From positions 182,435 through 246,434 of the forward strand of contig NZ_CP042809.1 in the NCBI RefSeq assembly GCF_004014775.2: DNA of 64,000 nt. The letters are read 5' to 3'. The position numbers and the translations under genes were made by a program. The notes beneath the pieces were generated by a model that searched no databases, was not told the origin of the DNA, and saw only the letters and a program-made list of their open reading frames with translations. Below, piece by piece: positions 53,247 to 63,615 of this stretch (position 1 is the first letter of the stretch; each line of letters begins with the position of its first letter). The DNA comes from Acetobacter oryzoeni. GTDB lineage: Bacteria > Pseudomonadota > Alphaproteobacteria > Acetobacterales > Acetobacteraceae.

Positions 53247-53325
53247 GTGGAGGGTTCGAAAAACCCCCTAGTTTTGAGTTCTACTCTGTGATTCCATTTT
53301 CCTTGCGTTGATTGGAGTATGGATC

Positions 53326-54332
53326 ATGAAGCAGTCTGGTTTCTTTGATGTTGAAGAGCGGCTTGCCCGGTTGAGCGGGCTTGGCGATCAGCTCGAAGCA
53401 TTTTCCCGGACTGTGGATTTTGAAGTGTTCCGCTCTGATCTGGACAAGGCTTTGGCCTATTCAGACGGGAGTAAAGGCGGGCATCCGCCATTTGATCCAG
53501 TGCTGATGTTCAAAATCCTGGTGATCCAGACGCTCAACAATTTGTCTGATGAACGGACAGAGTATCTGATCAACGACCGCCTGTCGTTCATGCGTTTCCT
53601 TGGCCTGGGGCTGTCGGACCGTGTGCCTGATGCCAAAACAGTCTGGCTGTTCCGTGAACGCCTGACCCAGGCGGGGGGCATTGAAAAACTGTTTGACCGG
53701 TTTGATGCAACTCTGCGGAACGCAGGCTATCTGCCGATCTCCGGGCAGGCCGTATCCCCGAAGACTGGCAGGACAAGCCGGCAAAGCTGTCGCACAAGGA
53801 TCGTCATGCGCGATGGACGCTGAAGTTCACGAAGGCGAAGCGGCAGGATGATGGAACTATGCCCTCCAGCGATCTCGTCATTCCATTCTTTGGCTATAAA
53901 TCGCATGTTTCCATCGACCGGAAGTATCGGTTCATCCGGAAATGGAAGACAACAGACGCCACTGCCAGCGATGGCACCAGACTACGCGAGGGCCTGCTGG
54001 ATAAAACCAATACGGCCTCAAGCGTCTGGGCTGATACAGCGTATCGCTCAAAAGCCAATGAAGACTTCATGGAAAAGCAGGGCTTTGTCTCCAAGGTTCA
54101 CAGGAAGAAGCCGCATCTCAAACCCATGCCACTCCATATCCAGCGGTCCAATGCAGGAAAGTCCGTGATCCGATCCCGCGTCGAGCATGTCTTTGCTGAC
54201 CAGAAATCGCAAATGGGTCTGTTCGTCCGAACTGTCGGTATCACCCGGGCCACCATGAGGATCGGGCTCGCCAATATCATCTACAATATGCGCCGCTTCA
54301 TCTTCCTGGAGCGGATCAGCGCGAATGCATAG
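53326..54332 (+). pseudogene. IS5-family (IS5 subgroup) transposase with internal deletion
   Basis: The N-terminal part, MKQSGFFDVEERLARLSGL through VPDAKTVWLFRERLTQAGG, is followed at about 53750 by a deletion and frame change. The C-terminal part then resumes (DLVIPFFGYKSHVSIDRKYR, DTAYRSKANEDFM, SRVEHVFADQKSQMGLF). The missing segment normally contains the VDATIV catalytic strand, so the enzyme is dead. The IS termini were not delimited with confidence; the left one may be near 53255. Confidence 0.82.
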
Positions 54333-54428
54333 CAATCCAGCGGGGGGCAGCCCCCGATCTGCTCAAAACGCAGAGCGAAAGCGACCCAAGAAACTGTCAA
54401 TCAAATCGCCAAAAGCCAGAAATTACTA

Positions 54429-55271
54429 GGGCCTGTTAGGTCTTGATATAGTCTGCTGTAGCAGCGATGAGGATGACGGAGAAAAAAGATGCAGCGGTCT
54501 TCTCATATCGGGTCGCAACAGCCCGCCACTCCTTGAGTCTTGCCCACAGGTTTTTGACCAGATGCCGGTGTCTGTAAGCCCATTTGGGACAGGCGACTTC
54601 CGGATCATTCTTCCTTGGCGGAATGACAGGACGAACTCCCCGGTCCCAGAGATATTCACGGAATTTATGCGAGGCATATCCACGATCACAGACGACATAG
54701 GTCGGTGGGTACGGCAGATCGTCGAGCAAGGAATAAGCGGATGGCAGTTCATGTGCCTGTCCGGGTGAAAGCGTGAAAGACAGTGCCCTGCCATGTCCAT
54801 CCGCAGCTACGCAAACCTTGGTGCCAAAGCCTCCACGTGAGCGGCCAAGCGCCTCACGATCTCTGCGGCGTCCACTGTATCCTCTTTTTTGGCGGCCCCG
54901 GCCGCCTTGTGATGGGCACGGATCGTCGTGCCATCGAGAAAAACCATGCCGAGGGCCTGATCCCGGTCTTTGACCTTTTCAAATAGGCGCTGCCACACAC
55001 CGAGCTTCGACCAGCGAATGAACAACTGTGCGGCAATCCACCAGGGACCAAACTCATCTGGTATGGCGCGCCATTTCGCGCCGTTCTGATGGCGCCAGAA
55101 AATCGCGGATATCGTCCGTCGAAGGTTCTTCGGCGGGGTCTTGCCCTTCGGGCGGACTGCCTCGATCAAAGGCTCCCAGACGGACCATGCGGTATCGGAA
55201 AAGACAGACTGCATCATGCTCATCATAAACAGCTATGCAGTCCGTTCTGTCATTCAAGGTCTAACAGGCCC
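54429..55271 (-). mobile_element. IS5-family (IS427-like) element, complete
   Basis: An 843-bp element with termini GGGCCTGTTAGGTCTTGA and GGGCCTGTTAGACCTTGA, flanked by TA on both sides. It has a two-frame transposase. It is inserted next to the previous IS5 element and close to the 3' end of the acyl-CoA synthetase gene. Confidence 0.9.
54436..55226 (-). CDS. IS427-like transposase in two frames with AAAAAAG slip site
   Basis: The N-terminal frame, 54807-55226 (MQSVFSDTAWSVWEPLIEAV, then VFLDGTTIRAHHKAAGAAKK with the first catalytic Asp), is joined to the C-terminal frame ending at 54436 (TYVVCDRGYASHKFREYL, NLWARLKEWRAVATRYEKT). The overlap contains a run AAAAAAG at 54884-54890 on the minus strand just after the GAAKK codons, a classic -1 slippery site for this group. 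Both parts are otherwise intact, so the element is probably functional. Confidence 0.85.
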
Positions 55272-55493
55272 TAGAAGTGTATATTTCATGATAAATATAT
55301 ATATAGAAATTTATATAATTTTATTAAGTATTAGTGAGTGACCATTCCTTCCATATGGAAGAATATTTTGAACTTTCGTCTCAGATTTTCAAAAATAATA
55401 TAACCATGATTTGTTCTATAAGAGCTGAGTCTACAAATGATCGGTGTGTGTCTCCATTATTCAGTACTGACGATCCGAATAAATTTAATAACG

Positions 55494-57265
55494 TCAGGAT
55501 ATCAGAAGACGTTTCCGTGTAATCTTGCCAGATACAGTGGTCGGCAGATGCCTGACGAAGCGGACTTCTTTTAGACCAATCCAGCGCCCAAGGATTTCGT
55601 TGACCTGTGCAACGATTTCCTCGGCAGACTGAACATATTTCATGCCGGGATCAGTCACCACATAGGCGACAGGCCGCTGCCCTCTCAGTTCATCGGGGAT
55701 CGCCACCACGGCGCAGGCATGAACGGCCGGATATGCTGCAATGATCTTTTCGATCTGCACGCCGGAAATCCTCCGGCCTGCGACCTTGATGACATCATCG
55801 GACCGTCCGAGCATATGCACCGCGCGATTATCCTCGATTACGCCTTCATCGAAGGTGCGGTAATACCTGCCCGTTTCATCAAGATAGGCCGCAGGAACAT
55901 GGATTTCTCTGTCTCTCCAGACACCCGCCAGGCAACCGGGCGGCAACGGCAGGGGCAGGACGATCTCGCCGCACCGTTCACCCGGCATGGACGACACTAT
56001 GGTCGGACGGAATCCTGGCGCAGGCCGTCCGATATCATTCATGAGCGAGACCGGCTCACGCTCGGGCAGGCCGAAGAAATGGGCGGTAATGCTCCAGCCG
56101 GTTTCGGTCTGCCACCAGTGATTGACGACGGGTTTACGAAAATATGCCCGCGCCCAGTCCAGCAAAGTTGGGTCCGCATATTCCCCGGCGACAAAGATGC
56201 GGCTCAGCGCGGGCACTATCGCTCCTGACAGATGGCGGCTCTCCTGTCGCATGAGTCGCATCTGTGTTGGCGTCGTGAACAGACATTTCACCTCGTGCTC
56301 ATGACTGAGCGTGTGAATGGCGGAAGCAGATGCGCCACCTTCCACGATTACGCTGGTGCAGCCGCTGATCAGAGGGGCGTAGACGCCGTAGGAGTGACCG
56401 ACAACCCAGCCCAGATCTGATGTCGTAAAGAAGGTGTCACCGGGTTTGCAGCCGTAGATCAAATCCATGGATAAGGCGAGGGCCACAGCATGACCGCCAT
56501 TGTCACGCACAATGCCTTTCGCATGACCCGTCGTTCCGGATGTATGAAGAATATACAGGGGATCTTCGGAGCGCAGTATGACCGGCTCTGCTGGCGCGGA
56601 CTGCTCCAGCATGTGGAAATCATGATCGCACACCGGCAGAAGTGAGGCCGGACAGGCTTTGCGCTGCACGATCACGCAGGCCTGTGGTCTATGCGTCGCT
56701 TTGTCCAGCGCCTCATTCAGGACAGGTGCAGATGGGATTGCCGTCTGCCCCTGAAAGCTACAACTGGCGGTGATGATGACTTTGGGGCCACATCATCAAT
56801 CCGGCGCGCCAGTTCCGGCCCCGCATAACCGGCAAAAACCACCACATGCACCGCCCCGATCCGCGCACAGGCAAGCATTGCGATGGCTGTTTCGATCATG
56901 GTGGGCATAACGATCAGGACACGGTCGCCTTTTTCCACGCCGAGCGAGCGTAGGCCGCCAGCAAAACCGGCCACCCTGCCCTGTAGTTCCCGGTAAGTCA
57001 CCACCTGCCGTTCCCTGGTGGCGCAGGAATGCCAGATTAATGCTGCCTGCCCGCCGCGACCATTTTCAACATGCCGATCCACGGCATTGTGGCAGGTGTT
57101 GAGCGTAGCGTCAGGAAACCAGTCATGCCAGCCATCCGCCCGTGTCCTGCATGCGGCCACTGGCGGCTGCTTCCATGTCACGCGCTGTGCCGCAGCCAGC
57201 CAGAACTGCTCTGGCCGATTTAGCGCCGCATCATACATCGCCTCGTATGTCGTCCATGGAAGCAT
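55494..57265 (-). pseudogene. PrpE-like propionyl/acyl-CoA synthetase with one frameshift
   Basis: About 590 codons of an AMP-forming acyl-CoA synthetase most like PrpE. The N-terminal frame from 57265 has AALNRPEQFWLAAAQRVTW and GDRVLIVMPTMIETAIAML. The C-terminal frame has the ATP loop LHTSGTTGHAKGIVRDNGGH, TTSDLGWVVGHSYGVYAPL, and the adenylation hinge and Lys (VSGKITRKRLL). A one-base loss near 56790 (GTGGCCCCAAAG) separates them. It lies 15 bp after the flavoprotein gene, so it belongs to the Nit1C operon and may activate an organic acid released by that pathway. Real or artefactual shift undecided. Confidence 0.8.
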
Positions 57266-57280
57266 GGTATTTTACTCCGT

Positions 57281-58528
57281 TCAGGCTACGGGCACGTCTT
57301 TGCCGGTGATCTGGCTGGCCAGCCACGCGGCGTCACGCGAGACACCGGAAAACCGTCCCGATCCCCATGTGTGCAGCCACGGCAGGCCGAGGAAGTAGAA
57401 TCCTGGCGCGTCGGTTACGCCGCGATGCCAGACCGGTTTGTTGGCCCCGTTGAAGACCGGAACGTCGATCCAGCGATAGTTCGGGCGGAAGCCAATGCAC
57501 CAGACGATCGAGGTGATGCCTGCGGCTTTCAGGTCCAGCGGGGTGTTGCTGCCATCAGGCTCCCACACAGGTGCATAAGGGGCTTCGGTTGGGGCCGTGA
57601 TCCCTTCGCGGGCGATGTAGGCGTCAATGGATTTCTTGATGTCGGCATTGGTTTTGTCAGCATCATCAAGGTTTTCCGCAAGATCCGGTGCGAAGTGCGC
57701 CACTTCATCGCGGATTGTCTCCAGCGTGCCATGCAGGCCCACGCCCTCCTTGGCAAAGAGCCGCAGATCAAGATCATGGCCTCCATTTCGGCCGGTGACA
57801 TAATGATTGGTTTTGTCGCGTGCGCCGTCACGTAAGGGGTGATTGTCCACAGTAAGATCGTAGAAGTGCATGTCCGCAAGCCAGTCCACGACATCGCGGC
57901 CACGGTAGAAGCGCGAGACACGCGGGGCGGAACCGACACAGAGATGAACCTTGCGTTTTTCAAGAAACAGGTCCTCGACGATCTGCGCACCGGACTGACC
58001 GCTGCCCACGACCAGAACCGCGCCGTTCGGAAGCTGGGCGGCATTGCGGTAATCCTGCGAGTGGACCTGATGGATGGTGGGATCGATGGCACTCGCATAG
58101 CCGGGGATAACCGCGTCCTGATACGCTCCCGATGCAATGACCACATGCTTTGCATGCCATGTCTCTCCAGCCGCCACCACGCGGTACCCGCCGCCTTCAT
58201 GGCGCGTGATGGAGGTGACAGCCGTGTGTTCGTGCAGCGGTGGGTTGAACGAGTTAACAAAGCCCTTCACGTATTCGATAATTTCCTGTTTCACCATGAA
58301 TCCGTGAGGATCGTTCCCTTTGTAGGGATGACCTGGGAGTTCGCACTGCCAGTTCGGTGTGACCAGGCAAAAATTGTCCCAGCGTTCATCCTCCCACGAA
58401 TGGCAGGCCGTCTTTGCCTCAAAGACAATGTGCTCCACCTTCTCGCGGCAGAGATACCAGCTCATGGAGAGCCCGGCCTGTCCGCCACCCACGATAATGA
58501 CGGGAATGCTTTTTTCGTTCTGTGTCAT
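57281..58528 (-). CDS. MSMEG_0569 family flavin-dependent oxidoreductase (Nit1C cluster)
   Basis: A 415-residue flavoprotein monooxygenase of the conserved nitrilase (Nit1C) cluster. The FAD motif is IIVGGGQAGLSMSWYL. The family stretch is ERWDNFCLVTPNWQCELPGH, and the NADPH motif is VVGSGQSGAQIVEDLF near residue 175. It ends with FYFLGLPWLHTWGSGRFSGV. The ATG at 58526-58528 is chosen; the open frame runs to 58678 inside the preceding gene. Intact. It follows MSMEG_0570 by 16 bp. The exact reaction is not established for the family. Confidence 0.9.
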   Translation of the reverse strand: MTQNEKSIPVIIVGGGQAGLSMSWYLCREKVEHIVFEAKTACHSWEDERWDNFCLVTPNWQCELPGHPYKGNDPHGFMVKQEIIEYVKGFVNSFNPPLHEHTAVTSITRHEGGGYRVVAAGETWHAKHVVIASGAYQDAVIPGYASAIDPTIHQVHSQDYRNAAQLPNGAVLVVGSGQSGAQIVEDLFLEKRKVHLCVGSAPRVSRFYRGRDVVDWLADMHFYDLTVDNHPLRDGARDKTNHYVTGRNGGHDLDLRLFAKEGVGLHGTLETIRDEVAHFAPDLAENLDDADKTNADIKKSIDAYIAREGITAPTEAPYAPVWEPDGSNTPLDLKAAGITSIVWCIGFRPNYRWIDVPVFNGANKPVWHRGVTDAPGFYFLGLPWLHTWGSGRFSGVSRDAAWLASQITGKDVPVA

Positions 58529-58544
58529 GGTCGTTCTTTTCGTC

Positions 58545-58832
58545 TCAACAACTGAAAGACAGGACGCGCACCTGCGCATCGGGTCGATTAAGGAAGGGCG
58601 CACCGGCCTGTCGAATGGCGTGCAGCTGGCCAAGGGCGCGGCTGCACGGGAAGCCGTAGCGGGCGCGAACCCGCTCACTGGCCTCTGTCAGGGCAGTATC
58701 CGCCTTTTCAAGAAACTCCCTGACCGGATAATCCTGACCAGGCGTGAAATGGTCCCTTATGACCAGTGATGGGGAGTAGCAGTCGGTCTCCTTCCCATCG
58801 GGCCAGCGCACACGAAAAGTCATTTCGGGCAT
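58545..58832 (-). CDS. MSMEG_0570 family nitrogen-starvation-response protein
   Basis: A 95-residue soluble protein starting MPEMTFRVRWPDGKETDCYS and containing YPVREFLEKADTALTEASER, the signature of the MSMEG_0570 family that always accompanies this nitrilase cluster. The function is unknown; expression of homologues rises on nitrogen starvation. The ATG at 58830-58832 lies 2 bp after the glycosyltransferase stop, and the frame is intact. Confidence 0.88.
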   Translation of the reverse strand: MPEMTFRVRWPDGKETDCYSPSLVIRDHFTPGQDYPVREFLEKADTALTEASERVRARYGFPCSRALGQLHAIRQAGAPFLNRPDAQVRVLSFSC

Positions 58833-58834
58833 GG

Positions 58835-59998
58835 TTATAAAACTCCGGAAACAGGGGCATCGGCATGCCATAGGACTGCCAGACGCCGGTACGCAGGGAG
58901 GTGCCGACTGGCCACGCGGCTCCAGTCGAAACGGCGGGCCGTTGCGGGGCCGCTGACCCGGAAATGATCGCAGTTTTTGACGCTTAGCGCGTCCCGCAAG
59001 GCCATAAGCAGGGTGTCGGGGCGCGTCAGGTCGCACCACAGCGCATCTGCCCGCGAAAGGTGCCCGGTAAAGGGCGCGACTTCTGGCACAATGGCGGGCG
59101 TGCCGCAGGCCAGCGCTTCCAGCGGGCACAGGCCGAACCCTTCTGTTATGGACGGATAGGCCAGCACGGCAGCCTGCCGGTAAAAGGCTGGCATATCGTC
59201 ATCCGCAACCGGTCCGGTTATGGTCACGTGATCCGCTGCACCGCTTTCATGCAGACGTGCCGCGAACAGCGTGCGGTAGGCAGAATGATCCAGCAATGAA
59301 GCCCCGCCCGCCACGACCAGATGCACATCAGGCTGTTCGCGGCGAAGGGCCAGAAACGCGTCGAGCAGTTGCAGGGTATTCTTGCGGCGCTCAATGCCGC
59401 CTACGGTCAGGATCAGGCGATGGCCAGCCGGCAGACGATACCGTGCCCGCAGCGAGGCATCATACGTGTTTGGTGCGGGCGAAAAGCGCACGGGATCGAC
59501 CCCGTTGCCGACGACGGGGGCCTCGCGACCATGTTCGTCACGCAGGATGCCTGCCCACAGGGTACTGACGGTAAAGAGTTCGGTCGCCGCCATGAAGCCC
59601 CGCCCCTGCCGCGTGGCAAGGACGGGGTGGGAGAAACGGTCGAGATGGTGGACCGTGCGGGCAAAGCCCGGTATCCGCCCCTCCATCACCAGATCGGCCA
59701 GCGCATTGGCGCTGATGGGGTCCTGCGCGTGCAGCACGTCAAAATACTGCCCAAGCAGTGCGTCCCTGATTTCACCAATGCGGCGCTCCAACAGCGTTGG
59801 TAGATCGCTCTCTGGCACAGCCGGAATACAGTATGTGGCGCAGCGGGGCGTGCGGAAAAAACCAGTCCCGGTCACATCCGGCGCGATGAGCGTTGCGTCA
59901 TGGCCCGCGTCACACAGGGCTTCCGCCAGAGCCATGCCGTGCACCACACCGCCGCGCGGATTGGTCGAATGGGTCAGGATGCCGATGGACAGACTCAT
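58835..59998 (-). CDS. MSMEG_0565 family glycosyltransferase
   Basis: A 387-residue GT-B glycosyltransferase (GT4-like) of the Nit1C cluster. N-terminal domain: LSIGILTHSTNPRGGVVHGM. Nucleotide-sugar domain: GHRLILTVGGIERRKNTLQL and the closing YPSITEGFGLCPLEALACGT with the conserved EGFGLxxLE acid pair. The ATG at 59996-59998 overlaps the upstream AIR-synthase stop as ATGA. The intact frame contrasts with its damaged upstream neighbours. Sugar donor and acceptor are unknown. Confidence 0.9.
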   Translation of the reverse strand: MSLSIGILTHSTNPRGGVVHGMALAEALCDAGHDATLIAPDVTGTGFFRTPRCATYCIPAVPESDLPTLLERRIGEIRDALLGQYFDVLHAQDPISANALADLVMEGRIPGFARTVHHLDRFSHPVLATRQGRGFMAATELFTVSTLWAGILRDEHGREAPVVGNGVDPVRFSPAPNTYDASLRARYRLPAGHRLILTVGGIERRKNTLQLLDAFLALRREQPDVHLVVAGGASLLDHSAYRTLFAARLHESGAADHVTITGPVADDDMPAFYRQAAVLAYPSITEGFGLCPLEALACGTPAIVPEVAPFTGHLSRADALWCDLTRPDTLLMALRDALSVKNCDHFRVSGPATARRFDWSRVASRHLPAYRRLAVLWHADAPVSGVL

Positions 59999-60966
59999 GG
60001 CGTAAACCCCATGAGTGGCGTCCGGTCCAGATCCCAAAAGGTTTCCTTCTCATCCGTCCATGTGACATCCACACGCCGCGTCTCATTGCACTGGCCGATG
60101 GCAGAAGCTGCAATGCCCCGCCCATGAAAGCGGGCGATGACCGCATCCGCATCTTCGGGACGCGCCGTGAGCAGATAGCCATAGCTGGGGAATGCGGACA
60201 GCCAGCGTTCCATAGGCGCGACATCGGGGCGTGGAATATCATCAAGCGTGATCGTCATGCCCACGCCTGAACATTCGGCCAGCATGAGGGCGGTACCCAG
60301 CAGCCCCGCCATACTGATGTCCTTGGCGGCACGGCATAGCCCATCCTCGGCTATGCACGGAAGAAGTTCGAGATCCCCCCGCAGCCGGGCCGCCCCTTCG
60401 GTGCCGCACAGGGCGGAGCTTGCATCCCAGAACGGGTGCGGATCGTGCCAGCGGCCACGCAGGTCGATGGCGGCGATCAGGACTTCGCCCGGTCGGGCAT
60501 CGAAGCTGCTCAGCAGATGACGGGCACGGCCAAGGATCGCCACCGACAGCGAGTTGTGAGTGCTGCGCATGTTGGTATGGCCGCCGACAACAGGCACGCC
60601 ATAGGTGCGTGCCCCGTCATGCAGACCCGTCAGGATGGACGCGGCCACCTCGGACGTATCGCTCCACAACGCATCCACCACGGCCACGGGACGGCCTCCC
60701 ATGGCCACGATATCGCTGACATTGACCATCACGCCGCAATACCCGGCAAACCACGGCATTGAGCGGACAAAGCTGTCCTGAAATCCCTCGCTGGCCAGCA
60801 GGAGATAGCCGTCACCGTCTGGAAGCGCGGCACAGTCATCGCCAAGACGGATGGCATCGGGATCTGCCGGTTTCAGGATCGCTGCAGCTTCAGCAATATC
60901 CTGTTTGCCCGCAAGGGCGCGACCATGGCGGAGCGTGCGCAGCAGTGTGGCAAGTTGATGTGCCAT
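59995..60966 (-). CDS. AIR-synthase-like domain of the MSMEG_0567/Sll0787 family
   Basis: A 323-residue PurM/AIR-synthase-related protein. It has the ATP-binding pattern IRLGDDCAALPDGDGYLLLA, then GYCGVMVNVSDIVAMGGRPV and VVGGHTNMRSTHNSLSVAIL. In several bacteria this is the C-terminal half of a fusion with a GNAT acetyltransferase. Here the GNAT frame overlaps it by 77 bp, and the AIR-synthase frame continues upstream of its ATG with sensible residues (DLAATSAAPDTAGGV). A frameshifted fusion is therefore likely. Catalytic role in the pathway is unknown. Confidence 0.82.
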   Translation of the reverse strand: MAHQLATLLRTLRHGRALAGKQDIAEAAAILKPADPDAIRLGDDCAALPDGDGYLLLASEGFQDSFVRSMPWFAGYCGVMVNVSDIVAMGGRPVAVVDALWSDTSEVAASILTGLHDGARTYGVPVVGGHTNMRSTHNSLSVAILGRARHLLSSFDARPGEVLIAAIDLRGRWHDPHPFWDASSALCGTEGAARLRGDLELLPCIAEDGLCRAAKDISMAGLLGTALMLAECSGVGMTITLDDIPRPDVAPMERWLSAFPSYGYLLTARPEDADAVIARFHGRGIAASAIGQCNETRRVDVTWTDEKETFWDLDRTPLMGFTP

Positions 60967-61528
60967 CACGCCACCTGCCGTATCCGGGGCTGCGGACGTA
61001 GCAGCCAAGTCTGATCCTGACGTGTGCCGGATAGCGCGAAAGATCGGCCTCCATGTCATGATGTGGCAGGCCATGCAGCGTGATAACGCCGAGACTCCTC
61101 CAGTGCAGGCGGCGGAAAAACAGTACATTCTGTTCCTGCACCTGGGCCAGAAACCGGGTGGCCCCAAGTTCATGCGCCGTGCTGACTGCCATACGGATGA
61201 GTTCCGCTCCGATCCGCCCCAGCTTGCGGTAATCAGCATGCACAGCCAGGCGGGAACCGCGCCAGATGCCGGGTTCAGCTTCATGAATGCGCACCGCTCC
61301 CACAACCCGATCCGGCATCCCCGCCAGGCAGCAGGCCGCGATGATGGGAATGGCAACTGCGTCAGTTGCATCCCGGTCGTCGTCCGCGAATACCTGCTGT
61401 TCGGTGCAGAACACTTCGCGGCGCAGAGCATGATAACCGGCGCGTTCCCACGGCGTGCGGGCAAGACGCACAACATATTCCGTGGGGATGAACGGCCGGT
61501 CTTCCATGCCTTCGAGGATCGTGCTCAT
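60890..61528 (-). CDS. GNAT acetyltransferase domain of the MSMEG_0567/Sll0787 family
   Basis: It starts at the ATG at 61526-61528 (MSTILEGMEDRPFIPTEYVV), overlapping the radical-SAM stop as ATGA. Acetyl-CoA-binding region: IWRGSRLAVHADYRKLGRIG; later TRFLAQVQEQNVLFFRRLHW. After about residue 175 (SRYPAHVRIRL) the frame leaves recognisable family sequence and runs on as GCYVRSPGYGRWRDG to a stop at 60890. One base missing near 61010-61018 would fuse it to the AIR-synthase domain downstream, as in homologues. Confidence 0.8.
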   Translation of the reverse strand: MSTILEGMEDRPFIPTEYVVRLARTPWERAGYHALRREVFCTEQQVFADDDRDATDAVAIPIIAACCLAGMPDRVVGAVRIHEAEPGIWRGSRLAVHADYRKLGRIGAELIRMAVSTAHELGATRFLAQVQEQNVLFFRRLHWRSLGVITLHGLPHHDMEADLSRYPAHVRIRLGCYVRSPGYGRWRDGTSTCHTAAHAPPWSRPCGQTGYC

Positions 61529-62632
61529 TGTTCGTATGCCGAGAGCGAGGAACAGGCGCCACACCGGCCACATCCAGCACGGATATCGGTAGATTTCATG
61601 TTCGCTTCGCGCAGCATCCGGCCCAGTGGCGCCAGCACGGATTTCATGAACTCGGCTGAAGGCGGCGCGTGATTTTCCAGCGGTGTGCCGGAAATGGGCA
61701 CGAACGGCACTACGAAGGGATAGACCCGAACGCAATCAGGCGTTCGGCCAAAGCCAGAATGTCTTTGGCACTGTCGCCAAGACCCGCGAGAATGTAGGTA
61801 TTGACCTGTCCACGCCCGAAGATCGGCACGGCACTGGCGAAAGCGTCGATATAGCGATCAACGCTGACCGTGGCCTTGCCAGGCATGATCTTCTCCCGCA
61901 CCGCCTGTGTTGCGGCTTCAAGATGCATGCCCAGACTGTCAGCCCCTGCATCCCGTAAGCGCTGGAACCAGCCGTGATCGCGCGGAGGCTCGCACTGGAC
62001 CTGAAGTGGCAGGTCTACTGCGGCCCGGATGGCACGGGCTGATTCCGCCAGCACGGCAGCTCCCCGATCAATTACGTTGGGTGTGCCGGTGGTCAGTACC
62101 ATGTCGCGCACGCCGTCCAGTTCCACGGCGGCCTTGGCAACTTCGGCAAGCTGCGCGGGTGTCTTGTAGGCAATGGTGCGGTCGGCCTCCAGCGACTGGC
62201 CGATAGCGCAGAACTGGCAGGAGGTGCGCCGGTCGCATAGCGGATGCAGGTCTGGTGCACCGTGGTCGCCAGCGTGTCACGGCCATGCAGAAGGGCGATC
62301 TTCCAGTAAGGAATGCCGTCCGCCGTGCTCAGGCCATAAAAGCGCGGAGCCCTCGGAAAATGGATTGTGCCCAGCGTCTGGCCATCACGCAGCAGCGTGC
62401 TTGTCCCACTCTGGTCAGGCGGACTGGCCTGAAACGGAGACCGTCGGGCACCAGATGTATAAACCGGGACCATGACGGTCTGACCCGCGATGGTGATCGT
62501 CTTGTGATCTGAAGGCCCGGCGCCCCCTTTGCGGGCGATACCCCCGGTCTGCTCACCGATCTGAAGCCCGAAGGATTGCAGGTCAGTGACGAGCTTGCGG
62601 CCGGAAAGCGTGCCGAGTATCGGAATAGTCAT
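61525..62632 (-). pseudogene. MSMEG_0568 family radical SAM protein, two frameshifts
   Basis: A radical SAM enzyme of the Nit1C cluster. The N-terminal frame from 62632 runs [20 protein letters not shown] to TTVHQTCIRYA. One base is missing near 62236, after which the next frame reads DRRTSCQFCAIGQSL. This completes the iron-sulfur cysteines Cys-x(n)-Cys-x2-Cys. It continues with DMVLTTGTPNVIDRG to AERLIAFG. A second one-base loss near 61715 leads into YPFVVPFVPISGTPLENH and the terminal CGRCGACSS. All domains survive, so a restored frame would give a normal enzyme of about 369 residues. Confidence 0.85.
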
Positions 62633-62635
62633 GAC

Positions 62636-63592
62636 GCAGCCTCGTCATTGAGGAACCAACCGGCCCAGTTGCTCCGTGCTCACCAACATAATGCACCGTG
62701 CGTGCGGGCCGCCGGTCCTGCAGTAGGCTGAGCAATTCCGGGCGTGCGTAATGCCCTACGGAATCCATCATCCGCTTGCGCTTGGTGATCAGTGCAAAGT
62801 CGAGATCGGCAATCACCATCCCCTCGCCTTCCGTCAGCGGCGTGCCCAGCAGCTTGCCTTCAGTGAGACGATGGCCGTGAAGCATCCACCCCGCAGCGGT
62901 CCTTCCAGCGCGGGATCGCGCGCTATATCCCTGATCTGATCTTCCGTGAGCCAGCCTGTGCGTTCACGACAAAGCAGCCGGATTCAAGCGCATGATGCCG
63001 GATGTGACTTCCATCTGTCGGCGAAGATCTGGCCTACCAGCGACCGGAATTGGCGCAATGGATTTCCTCGTGCTGGTCATCAGCGCGTAGCGGGCGAGCG
63101 GATTGTAATGCTCCCAGCAGGCCAGCGCCCGATGCGCCAGCAGCACTCTCAACAACTTTCAGCCCGCACCATCGCCTGCCCCAGACCATACGCTCATGGT
63201 AGGTGGGCGTGATCTTGCGGCGCTTGAGCAGGATCTCGCCTGTCGCATCAAAGATGATCTGCGTGTTGTAGAGCGTGCCGAAATCGCGCTCGTTCACGCC
63301 CAGCACCACGACCATGCCGTGTCGCGGGCGGCTTCAGCCACCATGTCGGTTACCGGGCCAGGATAATGACGCGCGCTCGTAGAGCTCCAGATGCTCTCCG
63401 CCGAAGCGGAAAGCAGGCTGGATAAATGAGAAATAAGGATAATAGGGCACGAAGGTTTCGGGAAAGACCACAACGTCACGCCTTTTTCGCGCGCATCGCG
63501 GATGGCCTGACAGACTTTCCGGGCAGTCCCCAGACCATCGTCACCAAGACGGGGCTGATCTGGATGGCTGCGGCGCGAACGATACGGGACAT
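62636..63592 (-). pseudogene. Nit6803-type nitrilase, several frameshifts
   Basis: The central enzyme of the cluster, a nitrilase-superfamily amidase converting nitriles to acids and ammonia. It starts at the ATG at 63590-63592 ([15 protein letters not shown]) after a GGAGG site. Reading across frames gives the whole protein and the full Glu-Lys-Cys triad: [15 protein letters not shown], then LLKRRKITPTYHERMVWG, then LACWEHYNPLARYAL. It ends with [20 protein letters not shown] and [15 protein letters not shown] count at least five frame changes between 63560 and 62640. As written it cannot be translated. Confidence 0.85.
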
Positions 63593-63615
63593 GGCTTGCG
63601 GTCCTCCCTTGGCCT

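Noticed and set aside
57839..58555. 238-codon plus-strand frame opposite the flavoprotein gene
   Set aside because: Antisense shadow. The minus strand encodes an intact MSMEG_0569-type protein with cofactor motifs.
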